From an uncultured Lachnospiraceae bacterium (GTDB lineage: Bacteria; Bacillota; Clostridia; Lachnospirales; Lachnospiraceae), in contig CAJUES010000078.1 in the NCBI GenBank assembly GCA_910585765.1, positions 1 to 13,724 on the forward strand: a stretch of 13,724 nt of DNA, given 5' to 3'. Position numbers and translations under genes: made by a program. This document shows, piece by piece, positions 1 to 6,649 of this stretch. Every line of letters begins with the position of its first letter. Positions within the stretch are counted from its first letter, which is position 1. The notes under the pieces are model-generated. The model searched no databases. It saw nothing but the letters and a program-made list of their open reading frames with translations, and was not told the DNA's origin.

Positions 1-2
1 CA

Positions 3-128
3 CCTGGAAGAGAACATCACAAATCTGGTGGAGCGGTTAAAGAACAAGGCATACACATGACGCTGAACTATTACGCCCATGCTGCCTCTGATAGCGCAAT
101 GGCAGAAATGGAACGGCTGATTGCTTAG
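3..128 (+). pseudogene. C-terminal remnant resembling a tyrosine recombinase (integrase), cut by window edge
   Basis: The open frame from base 3 to the TAG at 126-128 ends in MTLNYYAHAASDSAMAEMER plus LIA. The TLNxYAH pattern matches the end of phage-type integrases, where the Tyr just before Ala-His is the DNA-cleaving nucleophile. Residues upstream of MTLNYY in this frame do not look like the expected LGHxx segment. The neighbouring frame 1-60 reads HLEENITNLVERLKNKAYT and then stops, overlapping the ATG at 57-59 (ATGA). This is compatible with a frameshifted or truncated integrase, or with the junction of two remnants. Only about 42 codons are visible, so the family call rests on one short motif. 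Inference: the left flank is a decayed mobile element. Confidence 0.4.
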
Positions 129-243
129 TAGTAGATAGAGGTTTTACTACTTGATTTACTACTTTTGGACGCGAAAACATGAGGGGAAATGAGAATATAT
201 AAGAGCTTCTTCCGGCTTATGAGAACTTATAAAGAGACAGTCA

Positions 244-384
244 GTTACTGTTCACTCGTCAATAAAAGTAGTGAAAAGCGTGCGCCAAAATGCTTGCACT
301 TTAGCATTTTGTGTGCAAATGGGTTGCTGTTTACGCCTTCATTACATAAAATTGTGTCAGAATTAGTTGGGCGTGAACAGTAAC
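244..384. repeat. Inverted-repeat pair enclosing a hairpin (possible small non-autonomous element or regulatory region)
   Basis: GTTACTGTTCAC at 244-255 is repeated as its exact reverse complement GTGAACAGTAAC at 373-384, giving 12-bp inverted ends of a 141-base segment. Inside it, CAAAATGCT (286-294) and AGCATTTTG (303-311) form a 9-bp stem with an 8-nt loop. A weak 64-codon frame crosses the segment (189-383), but it has no ribosome binding site and no recognisable protein. The rest of 129-422 is AT-rich and shows only an imperfect direct repeat, ATGAGAATATATAAGAG (189-205) versus ATGAGAACTTATAAAGAG (220-237). The segment could be a MITE-like repeat or a regulatory palindrome pair; the sequence alone does not decide. 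No target-site duplication is evident. Confidence 0.5.
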
Positions 385-422
385 GATAGTCAAAAACTAT
401 ATTTTGATTTATGATAAATGTG

Positions 423-451
423 TTAACATTTAAAAAAAAGTGTGGTAAACT
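423..451 (+). promoter_or_regulatory. Sigma-A-type promoter for paaK
   Basis: TTAACA (423-428) and TAAACT (446-451) are separated by exactly 17 bases. The -10 is preceded by TGG, giving an extended -10 (TGn). The promoter lies 46 bases upstream of the paaK start in an A/T-rich stretch. This is a motif-based prediction. Confidence 0.55.
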
Positions 452-497
452 TTAAGAGTATACTACTTTAAATAATGAAAGTGAAGGAGAGTTATGA

Positions 498-1802
498 ATG
501 GCAAACTATTATCAACCGGAAATCGAAACGATGCCAGTGGAGCAGATCCAGGCTCTGCAGAGCGAGCGGCTGGCAGAACAGGTAAAATTTGTGTATGACA
601 ATGTGAAATTTTATCATGATAAAATGGACGAGTTGGGTGTGAAACCCGATGACGTGAAGGGAATAGAGGATCTACATAAACTTCCATTTATCACGAAAGA
701 CGATCTGCGTGATCAGTACCCGTACGGACTGCTGGGCGTGCCGCTCTCGGACTGCGTGCGCATCCAGTCCACGAGCGGTACAACGGGACGCCGCGTTGTG
801 GCATTCTACACACAGGGGGACATCGATGTGTGGGAGGAGTGCTGTGCGCGTGCGATCGTTGCTGCAGGCGGCACGAAGGATGATGTGTGCCACGTCTGCT
901 ATGGCTACGGACTCTTTACGGGCGGTCCGGGACTGAACGGCGGATCGCACAAGGTAGGCTGTCTCACGCTGCCGATGTCCTCCGGAAACACGGAGCGCCA
1001 GCTCCAGTTTATGACGGATCTGGGTTCCACGATTCTCTGCTGTACGCCGTCCTACGCGGCAAATCTCGGCGAGTCGATCAACGAGAGGGGACTGCGTGAT
1101 CAGATCAAGCTGAAAGCCGGCATCTTTGGCGCGGAGCCGTGGACTGAGGAGATGCGCAGGAATATCGAGAGATCGCTTGGCATCAGGGCGTACGATATCT
1201 ACGGGCTCACGGAGATCTCGGGACCGGGCGTCTCCTTTGAGTGCGAGGAGCAGCAGGGCATGCACATACAGGAAGATCACTTTATTCCCGAGATCATCAA
1301 CCCGGATACGGGGGAGGTATTGCCGGAGGGCGAGATCGGGGAACTTGTATTCACCTGTATCACCAAGAAGGCGTTTCCGCTCCTGAGATACCGCACAAGG
1401 GATCTCTGCTATCTGACCAGAAAGAAATGTTCCTGCGGACGCACGCACATACGCATGCACAAGCCGATGGGAAGGAGCGACGACATGATGGTCGTAAAGG
1501 GCGTCAATGTGTGGCCGTCACAGATCGAGACTGTCCTGCTGAACAAGGGATATGAGGCGAACTACCAGATTGTGGTTGACCGTGTCGGAAACAATGACAC
1601 GATCGAGGTTCAGGTGGAAAAGACGCCGGAGATGGCGGCAGATACCGGGTTCAACACGGCGGAGCGCGAGCGGGTGATCGTGGCAGGTCTAAAGTCGATG
1701 CTCGGCATCAAGGTGGATGTGAAGGTGGTCGAACCCAAGACGATCACGAGAAGCGAGGGCAAGGCGGTCCGCGTCATCGATAAGCGGGATCTTTATAAGT
1801 AA
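498..1802 (+). CDS. paaK: Phenylacetate-CoA ligase (AMP-forming)
   Basis: 434 residues, the usual length of PaaK. It activates phenylacetate or a related aryl acid with ATP and CoA through an acyl-adenylate (EC 6.2.1.30), in the cytosol. Adenylate-forming family motifs are in order: phosphate-binding STSGTTG at 91-97, YGLTE at 235-239, YRTRDL at 298-303, GRSDDMMVVKG at 325-335 in the hinge to the mobile C-terminal domain, and the C-terminal SEGKAVRV with the probable catalytic Lys422. The CxC at 311-313 (KKCSCGR) is typical of PaaK-type enzymes. The start at 498 is preceded by AAGGAGAG at 7-8 bases; an ATG at 494 is out of frame. It faces a PaaI-like thioesterase. In anaerobic Clostridia such ligases are often tied to aromatic amino acid fermentation, which is inference here because no oxidoreductase genes are adjacent. 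Exact aryl substrate unknown. Confidence 0.9.
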   Translation: MANYYQPEIETMPVEQIQALQSERLAEQVKFVYDNVKFYHDKMDELGVKPDDVKGIEDLHKLPFITKDDLRDQYPYGLLGVPLSDCVRIQSTSGTTGRRVVAFYTQGDIDVWEECCARAIVAAGGTKDDVCHVCYGYGLFTGGPGLNGGSHKVGCLTLPMSSGNTERQLQFMTDLGSTILCCTPSYAANLGESINERGLRDQIKLKAGIFGAEPWTEEMRRNIERSLGIRAYDIYGLTEISGPGVSFECEEQQGMHIQEDHFIPEIINPDTGEVLPEGEIGELVFTCITKKAFPLLRYRTRDLCYLTRKKCSCGRTHIRMHKPMGRSDDMMVVKGVNVWPSQIETVLLNKGYEANYQIVVDRVGNNDTIEVQVEKTPEMAADTGFNTAERERVIVAGLKSMLGIKVDVKVVEPKTITRSEGKAVRVIDKRDLYK

Positions 1803-1811
1803 ATCAGCGTC

Positions 1812-1849
1812 AAAACAAAGCGGGCAGGAAACTACTCGCTTTTGTTTTT
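1812..1849. terminator. Bidirectional intrinsic terminator between paaK and the thioesterase gene
   Basis: AACAAAGCG (1814-1822) pairs with CGCTTTTGTT (1837-1846) with one bulged T. It is followed by a T run on the plus strand (1845-1849), and A-rich sequence on the left serves the minus strand. It begins 9 bases after the paaK stop. The right arm overlaps the last codons (KNKSE, stop at 1832-1834) of the convergent thioesterase gene. Confidence 0.55.
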
Positions 1850-2248
1850 GGCAGATATGATAAAATAGGACTGTGTGGATGTGGCGACCATGGTTCCGTC
1901 CGCCTTGTAGACATTCACCTCGTAGACTGCGATGGTGGAGCCGTACTTGATCTCCTTTGCCTCGGCGACCAGCTTTTCGGTGTCACATGCCGGTGCGAGA
2001 TAGTGGATGTTGCTGTCGACCGTCACGATGCTGTCGCCGTGTGTGAGCGCGGCGCTGCCGCCGATCGTGTCAGCGAGCGCAAAGGTGCATCCGCCATGCA
2101 CGGTGCCGAGCGGATTCAGGATTTCGGGGCGCAGGGGCATTTCCCCCTTGCAGTATCCCTCTGAGAGTTCGGTGATCTTCATTTGAAGCAGCTGTATAAA
2201 ACCTAACGTCCCGTAAAAGTGATTTCGGATCTCATCATAATTTTTCAT
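1832..2248 (-). CDS. PaaI-family hotdog-fold acyl-CoA thioesterase
   Basis: 138 residues, the normal size for a single-hotdog thioesterase of the PaaI/YdiI group. These enzymes hydrolyse aryl- or acyl-CoA thioesters as homotetramers in the cytosol. The signature is NPLGTVHGG at 45-53 followed by FALADTIGGSAA; Asp60 on the central helix is the expected catalytic acid, with His51-Gly-Gly shaping the oxyanion site. VDSNIHYLAPA (77-87) is the conserved strand that follows. The start is supported by GGGAG eight bases upstream on the minus strand. It is convergent with paaK. A functional link through CoA ester turnover is plausible because PaaI accompanies PaaK in phenylacetate clusters, but the two are not co-transcribed here and the substrate cannot be read from sequence. 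Confidence 0.85.
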   Translation of the reverse strand: MKNYDEIRNHFYGTLGFIQLLQMKITELSEGYCKGEMPLRPEILNPLGTVHGGCTFALADTIGGSAALTHGDSIVTVDSNIHYLAPACDTEKLVAEAKEIKYGSTIAVYEVNVYKADGTMVATSTQSYFIISAKNKSE

Positions 2249-2278
2249 GGCTTTGCTCCCTCTTTGTGTATAGGATAT

Positions 2279-2306
2279 ATTTTAACCCATTTTTGATATT
2301 TTTCAA
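2279..2306 (-). promoter_or_regulatory. Sigma-A-type promoter for the thioesterase gene
   Basis: Reading the minus strand, TTGAAA (plus 2301-2306) is followed after 16 bases by TAAAAT (plus 2279-2284), about 30 bases upstream of the thioesterase start. Each box has five of six consensus bases. Confidence 0.55.
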
Positions 2307-2392
2307 AGTGTTTTTTATTCTTCTCGATTCCGGAGCGTGTGTGAAAAGTCATTCCTGCCATCTGTACGTCACATGCTCTGGACAAAAAGGGA

Positions 2393-2541
2393 GTCGGATA
2401 ACCGACAGTTGCAATCAAAATACATAAGAAAACTCAAAAACGGAAATACTGGTATGTGTATGGAAAGTGCCGCAGTGTCATTGCGGACGGCAGTTTTTCA
2501 TACTGTGATACAGCAAGGTCCGTGCGAGCGGATCCTGCTGT
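2393..2541 (+). other. Non-coding region with three successive hairpins upstream of a small gene
   Basis: No convincing gene lies between 2249 and 2580. Three hairpins occur in a row. GTCGG/CCGAC with an ATAA loop is at 2393-2406. A long imperfect hairpin at 2458-2503 pairs GTATG with CATAC, AAA with TTT and TGCCG with CGGCA, allowing G-T wobbles and one bulge, and its 3' arm carries five T's. A third hairpin at 2510-2541 pairs ACAGCAAGGTCC with GGATCCTGCTGT through one A-C mismatch and one G-T wobble, with an 8-nt loop. It resembles a structured leader or small RNA, but I do not recognise a known riboswitch class. A decayed gene is an alternative: a stop-free frame here has no usable start. 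Confidence 0.35.
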
Positions 2542-2580
2542 GTTGGGAGATCATATAAAGCGATGTCTGGAGGTGGCGTT

Positions 2581-2787
2581 ATGGATTATACAGATGGCTT
2601 GCAGGGCGGTGTGCTGCCGCTCGGACTGGCGTTTGGCATGGCGATGGACGAGAGAGCGATCGACCATTACGGCAGGATGACTGAGTATGAGAAGGAAAAA
2701 GTGATCGCTGAGAGCAAGAATGTGAAAAGCAAGGAAGAGATGCAGCAGCTGATACAGAGGATCAGTGACAGGGATATCATCGTGTAA
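2581..2787 (+). CDS. Small conserved-looking hypothetical protein, 68 residues
   Basis: The start at 2581 is chosen because GGAGGTGG sits at 2569-2576 with ideal spacing. An in-frame ATG at 2563 lies upstream of that site and would place it inside the gene. The product begins MDYTDGLQGGVLPLGLAFGMAMDERA, with a Gly/Leu/Met-rich N-terminal stretch around residues 8-22, then a charged helical half ending in KSKEEMQQLIQRISDRDIIV. The layout (LPLGxGMAxxxxA, then SKEEM near the end) resembles short uncharacterised proteins I associate with Clostridia. No enzyme motif or clear transmembrane helix is visible. It is monocistronic, bounded by a hairpin-rich leader and a strong terminator, which supports it being a real expressed unit. 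Function unknown. Confidence 0.7.
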   Translation: MDYTDGLQGGVLPLGLAFGMAMDERAIDHYGRMTEYEKEKVIAESKNVKSKEEMQQLIQRISDRDIIV

Positions 2788-2798
2788 CCCGGTGTGGG

Positions 2799-2847
2799 AG
2801 CGGCAGCAGTATGCAAAACAGGGAATACTGCTGCCGCTGTCATTTTT
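2799..2847 (+). terminator. Strong intrinsic terminator
   Basis: A perfect 14-bp stem, AGCGGCAGCAGTAT (2799-2812) with ATACTGCTGCCGCT (2825-2838), a 12-nt loop, and TTTTT at 2843-2847. It starts 11 bases after the stop of the 68-residue gene and isolates that gene from the polA operon. Confidence 0.92.
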
Positions 2848-2879
2848 AAACAAAAAGAGAAAAATTTGTGAAATTACTC

Positions 2880-2908
2880 TTTAAAAATAGCGGGATATAG
2901 TGTATTAT
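2880..2908 (+). promoter_or_regulatory. Probable promoter of the zf-HC2/polA/coaE operon
   Basis: TTTAAA (2880-2885) and TATTAT (2903-2908) are separated by 17 bases in the only AT-rich gap before the operon. The leader to the first start codon is about 80 bases. The -35 box matches only four of six consensus bases, so the assignment is tentative. Confidence 0.45.
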
Positions 2909-2989
2909 TAGGAGAGTGGAGCACTCAGGTAAACAAGTTATGGTAAGGAACAGTCCATAAGGACTATATCGGAAACGAAGAGGGCAGCA

Positions 2990-3298
2990 ATGGATTGTAA
3001 AGAGGCACAGCGCTGTATCCACTTGTTTTTGAAGGACGAGCTGGACAGGGATACAGAGTTTCGATTGGTAGAGCATATAAACTCCTGCAGTGAATGTATG
3101 GAGGAGCTGACGGTGGAATACCTTTTGACAGAAGGTATCAACAGACTGGAAAATGCCGAGGATATTGATGTGCAGAGTGAACTGGAAGACAGGCTGAATC
3201 GTACCATTACCCGCAGAAAGGTATATAAACAGCTGAAAGCCGGTCTTTTTTTAGTTGGCTCGCTGATATTCTTTGTGCTGGTGCTGGGAGGAGTATAG
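2990..3298 (+). CDS. Anti-sigma-factor-like zinc-finger (zf-HC2) membrane protein
   Basis: 102 residues. The N-terminal part has the zinc-binding pattern of ZAS/zf-HC2 anti-sigma proteins: Cys3 (or Cys9), then His29-x3-Cys33-x2-Cys36 within EHINSCSECMEEL. A charged linker (about 41-83) leads to a C-terminal hydrophobic helix at about 85-102 (AGLFLVGSLIFFVLVLGGV). This predicts a cytosolic zinc domain anchored in the membrane. Such proteins usually bind an ECF sigma factor, but no sigma gene is adjacent; instead it leads the polA operon. The stop lies 6 bases before the polA start, and its last codons contain the polA ribosome binding site, so translation of the two is probably coupled. Its own ribosome binding site (AGAGGG) is modest. 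The partner is unknown. The fold call is good; the anti-sigma role is inference. Confidence 0.7.
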   Translation: MDCKEAQRCIHLFLKDELDRDTEFRLVEHINSCSECMEELTVEYLLTEGINRLENAEDIDVQSELEDRLNRTITRRKVYKQLKAGLFLVGSLIFFVLVLGGV

Positions 3299-3304
3299 GG
3301 CGCA

Positions 3305-6034
3305 ATGAGCAGAATTGTTTTGATGGACGGTCATAGTATCTTGAGAAAGGCGTACTACAATGTGCCTGTGATGACAGATCCGACGGGATTTCACACGAAC
3401 GCCATCGCAGGATTTTTGAATATATTGCTGCGGGTGACAGAGAGAGAGAAGCCCGTATACCTGAGTGTGATCTTTGGTGCAGAGGAGGATGCGGGGCGGA
3501 TGCCTGCCGGACTCCGGGAACAGATGCCGGTCCTGCGGGAAGTGCTTTCCGCCATGGATATCAATATTCTCGAGAGGACAGATACGGAGGCTGCCAAGCT
3601 GGCTGGTGCCGTGGTGGGGTGTCTTCGTTCCAGGCTGGATCCCAATGGAGAGATCGTGCTGGTGTCGGGAGAGCGTGATCTCTTGAAGTTTGTCTCCGAA
3701 CAGATCAGCGTGTGCCTGCTGGAAACAGGCGGCGGCGAGACGGTTCTCAGGGATTACGGTCCGATGGAGGTGGAGGCGGCTTGCGGGATCACGCCCGCAC
3801 AGTTTCCGGAATGGCAGGCATTGACCGAAATGGCAGGGATCGGGCGGCGCACGGCAGGCAGTCTGCTTGGCATGTACGGTTCGATCGAAAATATATATGC
3901 GCATATTGACGAGATATCCGGGCAGAGCATTCGGGAATGTCTGACCGGGAGGAGAGCGGATGTCGCAGGCGGCAGAGCGCTGTGCGCGGTCAGTGAAGAT
4001 ACAGCCCTCGATCTTCCTGACAATGCGATGGAGGCGATGGAACTGGGATCGGAGGGTGCTGTCAGTCTGACGCCGGCGGCGGGAGCGATACTGAGAAAGC
4101 TTTCCCTGCGGGATCAGCTTGAACAGTTCGGACAGTGTGAACATGCAAGTAAGGCGCCGACGCTCGACATCGATCAGGATCTTGAGATCATAACCGTCAG
4201 CACGGCGGAGGAGGTTCAGGCTGTTTTTGACAAGGCGGTAAAAGCTGCGTGCGCGGCGGTCAGGCTGATCCACATCCGTGCCAGGGATCCAGGGGCTCTG
4301 GGGAAGAAGGCAGACGGGCAGATGTTCCTGCAGATGGATGCCGAGGAGCCTGTTTTTGGCTGTCTCCTGTGCGGCGGCTCTGAGGATGAGAGAACGATTT
4401 ATTATATAGAGAGCAGCAGCCGGATACCGGAAGCTTATATCAGAGAGCAGCTCGAGCGGATGCTGCTGACCGATCAGATGTCTGTCTCTGTGTTCGATGT
4501 CAAAAATGATTACAGGGATATGGTCTCTGCGGAAAAGGACAGGGAGCTCTCGTCAGATGCGCTCACAAGGCAGCTGTTTGACTGCAAGATCGCAGCGTAT
4601 CTGATGAATCCGCTGAAAAGCGACTATGAGATCGCAGACGTGGCGGACGAATATCTCGGCATACGGCTCCAGAAATGGTCTGATCTGTTTGGAAAAGCGG
4701 ATCTGAATGTCATATACCGCGACAGGAGGGAGGCATGCCTGTCCTGTCTGGCGAAGGAAACGTATGTATTGTACAAGGCGAAGCCGCTGCTGGAGGCGGC
4801 TTTGGGACAGAGCAGTATGGACAGGCTTTTCAGGGAGCTGGAGATGCCTTTGACGTACGTGCTCTTTGATATGGAGCGGGAGGGCATTCTCGTGAAACCC
4901 GAGGAGCTGAAAGCTTACGGGGAGGTGCTGGGCGGCAGGATCGAGGAGCTCGAGAAGGCGATCCACGCGGCGGCAGGAGAGAACTTTAACATCAACTCCC
5001 CCAAACAGCTGGGGGAGATCCTGTTCGAAAAGATGGAGCTGCCCGGCGGAAAGAAGACGAAGACCGGCTACTCTACGGCGGCAGATGTGCTCGAGAAGCT
5101 TGCGCCGGAGCACCCGATCGTCAAGGATATCTTAGAGTACAGGGGACTTGCGAAATTGAAGTCGACGTATGCGGACGGGCTTGCTGCATATATTGATGCG
5201 GGCAACAAGATACACACCAGCTTTAACCAGACGATCACGGCGACGGGAAGACTGAGCTCCACGGAGCCCAATCTGCAGAATATTCCGATGCGCATGGAGC
5301 TTGGCAGGCGCATCCGGAAAGTGTTCATACCCCAGGAGGGCTGTATCTTCATGGATGCGGATTACTCGCAGATCGAGCTCCGGGTGCTGGCGCATATGTC
5401 TGACGACAGGCAGTTGATCGAGGCATACAAAATGGACGAGGATATTCACCGGATCACGGCGTCAAAGGTGTTCCACACACCGTTCGAGGAGGTCACGGAC
5501 CTGCAGCGGCGCAACGCAAAGGCGGTCAATTTCGGGATCGTGTACGGGATCAGCTCGTTTGGCTTGAGCCAGGATCTGAGCATAACGCCCAGGGAGGCGA
5601 AAACCTATATCGACGAGTACTTTAAGACATATCCGGGGATCAAGAAGTTTCTGGATCAGACAGTGGCGGATGCGAAGGACAAGGGCTACTGCGAGACAAT
5701 GTTTGGCAGGCGCAGACCCGTTCCTGAGCTGCGATCCAAAAATTTCAACCAGCGCTCGTTCGGTGAGCGTGTCGCCATGAACTCACCGATACAGGGAACG
5801 GCGGCGGACATCATCAAGTATGCGATGGTACATGTGTACGACGCGCTGAAGGCGAAAGGGCTGAGGTCAAAGCTGATCCTGCAGATACATGACGAACTCC
5901 TGATCGAGACCAGGGAGGATGAGGTTGAGGAAGTGCGGGAAGTGCTGTCGCACGAGATGCAGAATGCGTGTGAGCTGGCGGTGAAGCTGGAGATCGACCT
6001 TCACACCGGCGCGGACTGGTACGAGGCAAAATAG
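3305..6034 (+). CDS. polA: DNA polymerase I with degenerate nuclease domains
   Basis: 909 residues, family A repair and Okazaki-fragment polymerase. The C-terminal polymerase domain is intact: motif A DYSQIE with catalytic Asp686, O-helix RRNAKAVNFGIVYG with Arg736, Lys739, Phe743 and Tyr747, and motif C QIHDE with catalytic Asp863. The N-terminal 5'-nuclease-like domain (about 1-250) keeps Asp8 (MDGH), FHTNAI and a helix-hairpin-helix-like AGIGRRTAG, but most metal ligands are gone. The family's FD reads FGAEE at 57-61, EADD reads EAAK at 95-98, GDRD reads GERD at 122-125, and the GDxSDN segment is missing before AGIG. The central domain (about 290-500) also lacks most proofreading acids (RLIHIR at 320-325 where DxE is expected). 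The ribosome binding site GGGAGGAG (3286-3293) lies inside the upstream gene. coaE follows 21 bases later. Confidence 0.95.
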   Translation: MSRIVLMDGHSILRKAYYNVPVMTDPTGFHTNAIAGFLNILLRVTEREKPVYLSVIFGAEEDAGRMPAGLREQMPVLREVLSAMDINILERTDTEAAKLAGAVVGCLRSRLDPNGEIVLVSGERDLLKFVSEQISVCLLETGGGETVLRDYGPMEVEAACGITPAQFPEWQALTEMAGIGRRTAGSLLGMYGSIENIYAHIDEISGQSIRECLTGRRADVAGGRALCAVSEDTALDLPDNAMEAMELGSEGAVSLTPAAGAILRKLSLRDQLEQFGQCEHASKAPTLDIDQDLEIITVSTAEEVQAVFDKAVKAACAAVRLIHIRARDPGALGKKADGQMFLQMDAEEPVFGCLLCGGSEDERTIYYIESSSRIPEAYIREQLERMLLTDQMSVSVFDVKNDYRDMVSAEKDRELSSDALTRQLFDCKIAAYLMNPLKSDYEIADVADEYLGIRLQKWSDLFGKADLNVIYRDRREACLSCLAKETYVLYKAKPLLEAALGQSSMDRLFRELEMPLTYVLFDMEREGILVKPEELKAYGEVLGGRIEELEKAIHAAAGENFNINSPKQLGEILFEKMELPGGKKTKTGYSTAADVLEKLAPEHPIVKDILEYRGLAKLKSTYADGLAAYIDAGNKIHTSFNQTITATGRLSSTEPNLQNIPMRMELGRRIRKVFIPQEGCIFMDADYSQIELRVLAHMSDDRQLIEAYKMDEDIHRITASKVFHTPFEEVTDLQRRNAKAVNFGIVYGISSFGLSQDLSITPREAKTYIDEYFKTYPGIKKFLDQTVADAKDKGYCETMFGRRRPVPELRSKNFNQRSFGERVAMNSPIQGTAADIIKYAMVHVYDALKAKGLRSKLILQIHDELLIETREDEVEEVREVLSHEMQNACELAVKLEIDLHTGADWYEAK

Positions 6035-6055
6035 TGTGGGTGATATGGAACGGAT

Positions 6056-6646
6056 ATGAAAATAATAGGGATCACCGGCGGAGTCGGCGCCGGGAAGACA
6101 AAAGTACTCTCTTATATAGAACAGCATTACAGGTGCAGGATCATCAGAGCTGATGAGGCTGCACATCTGCTGTATGAACCCGGGCAGGCGTGCTATCGTA
6201 AGCTTGTCGGGTTTCTCGGACAAAGTGTATTAAAATATGACAATACGATAGACAAGGCAAAGATGGCAGAGATGATCTTTCAGGATCGGGAGCTGTTGGA
6301 GGGCGTGAACAGGATCGTCCACCCGGCGGTGAAGGCGTATATTTTAGAGCAGATCGCGCATGAGCGGGAATTGGGCAGGGCGGACTATTTTTTTATCGAG
6401 GCGGCGCTTTTGATAGAGGAGCAGTATGACCAGATCGTGGATGAGCTGTGGTACATCCACTCTGACGCGGCGGTGCGGGAGCGGCGGCTGGCAGCGAGCA
6501 GGCATTACAGCGCACAGAAGACTGCAGATATCATGAGAGGACAGCTGAGCGAAGCCGAGTTCAGGGAGCACTGTCAGATCGTTATATCGAACAACGGTGA
6601 CTTGGAAGAAACCTACAAACAGATTAAGGATATTATGGGGGATTAG
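6056..6646 (+). CDS. coaE: Dephospho-CoA kinase
   Basis: 196 residues, typical length. It phosphorylates the 3'-hydroxyl of dephospho-CoA with ATP, the last step of coenzyme A biosynthesis, in the cytosol. The Walker A loop GGVGAGKT is at 8-15, the substrate-site Asp33 with DEAAH at 33-37 follows, then NRIVHP at 85-90 in the CoA-binding helix region, EAALLIEE at 115-122 matching the family's PLLFE position, and a lid-like RERR at 141-144 with a C-terminal VISNNGDLE. It starts 21 bases after polA; polA-coaE adjacency is common in bacteria. The ribosome binding site is weak (GGAACGG directly upstream), so expression may depend on coupling to polA translation. CoA supply also serves the paaK and thioesterase pair, but that is not evidence of linkage. 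Confidence 0.93.
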   Translation: MKIIGITGGVGAGKTKVLSYIEQHYRCRIIRADEAAHLLYEPGQACYRKLVGFLGQSVLKYDNTIDKAKMAEMIFQDRELLEGVNRIVHPAVKAYILEQIAHERELGRADYFFIEAALLIEEQYDQIVDELWYIHSDAAVRERRLAASRHYSAQKTADIMRGQLSEAEFREHCQIVISNNGDLEETYKQIKDIMGD

Positions 6647-6649
6647 AGG

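Noticed and set aside
189..383. 64-codon plus-strand frame in the left intergenic region
   Set aside because: No ribosome binding site, no recognisable protein, and it ends inside the inverted-repeat arm at 373-384.
672..1460. Long open frame on the minus strand across paaK (262 codons)
   Set aside because: Fully antisense to a clear paaK; the translation shows no family motif and is rich in Arg/His/Ala as expected from shadow frames.
2337..2680. Overlapping short frames between the thioesterase and the 68-residue gene
   Set aside because: No ribosome binding sites; the longest runs into the well-supported gene at 2581 in another frame, and the hairpins explain the region better.
3251..4273. 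340-codon minus-strand open frame opposite polA
   Set aside because: Antisense to the polA N-terminal region, no recognisable motif, His/Arg/Cys-rich composition. The unusual 5'-nuclease domain is better explained by divergence than by an overlapping gene.
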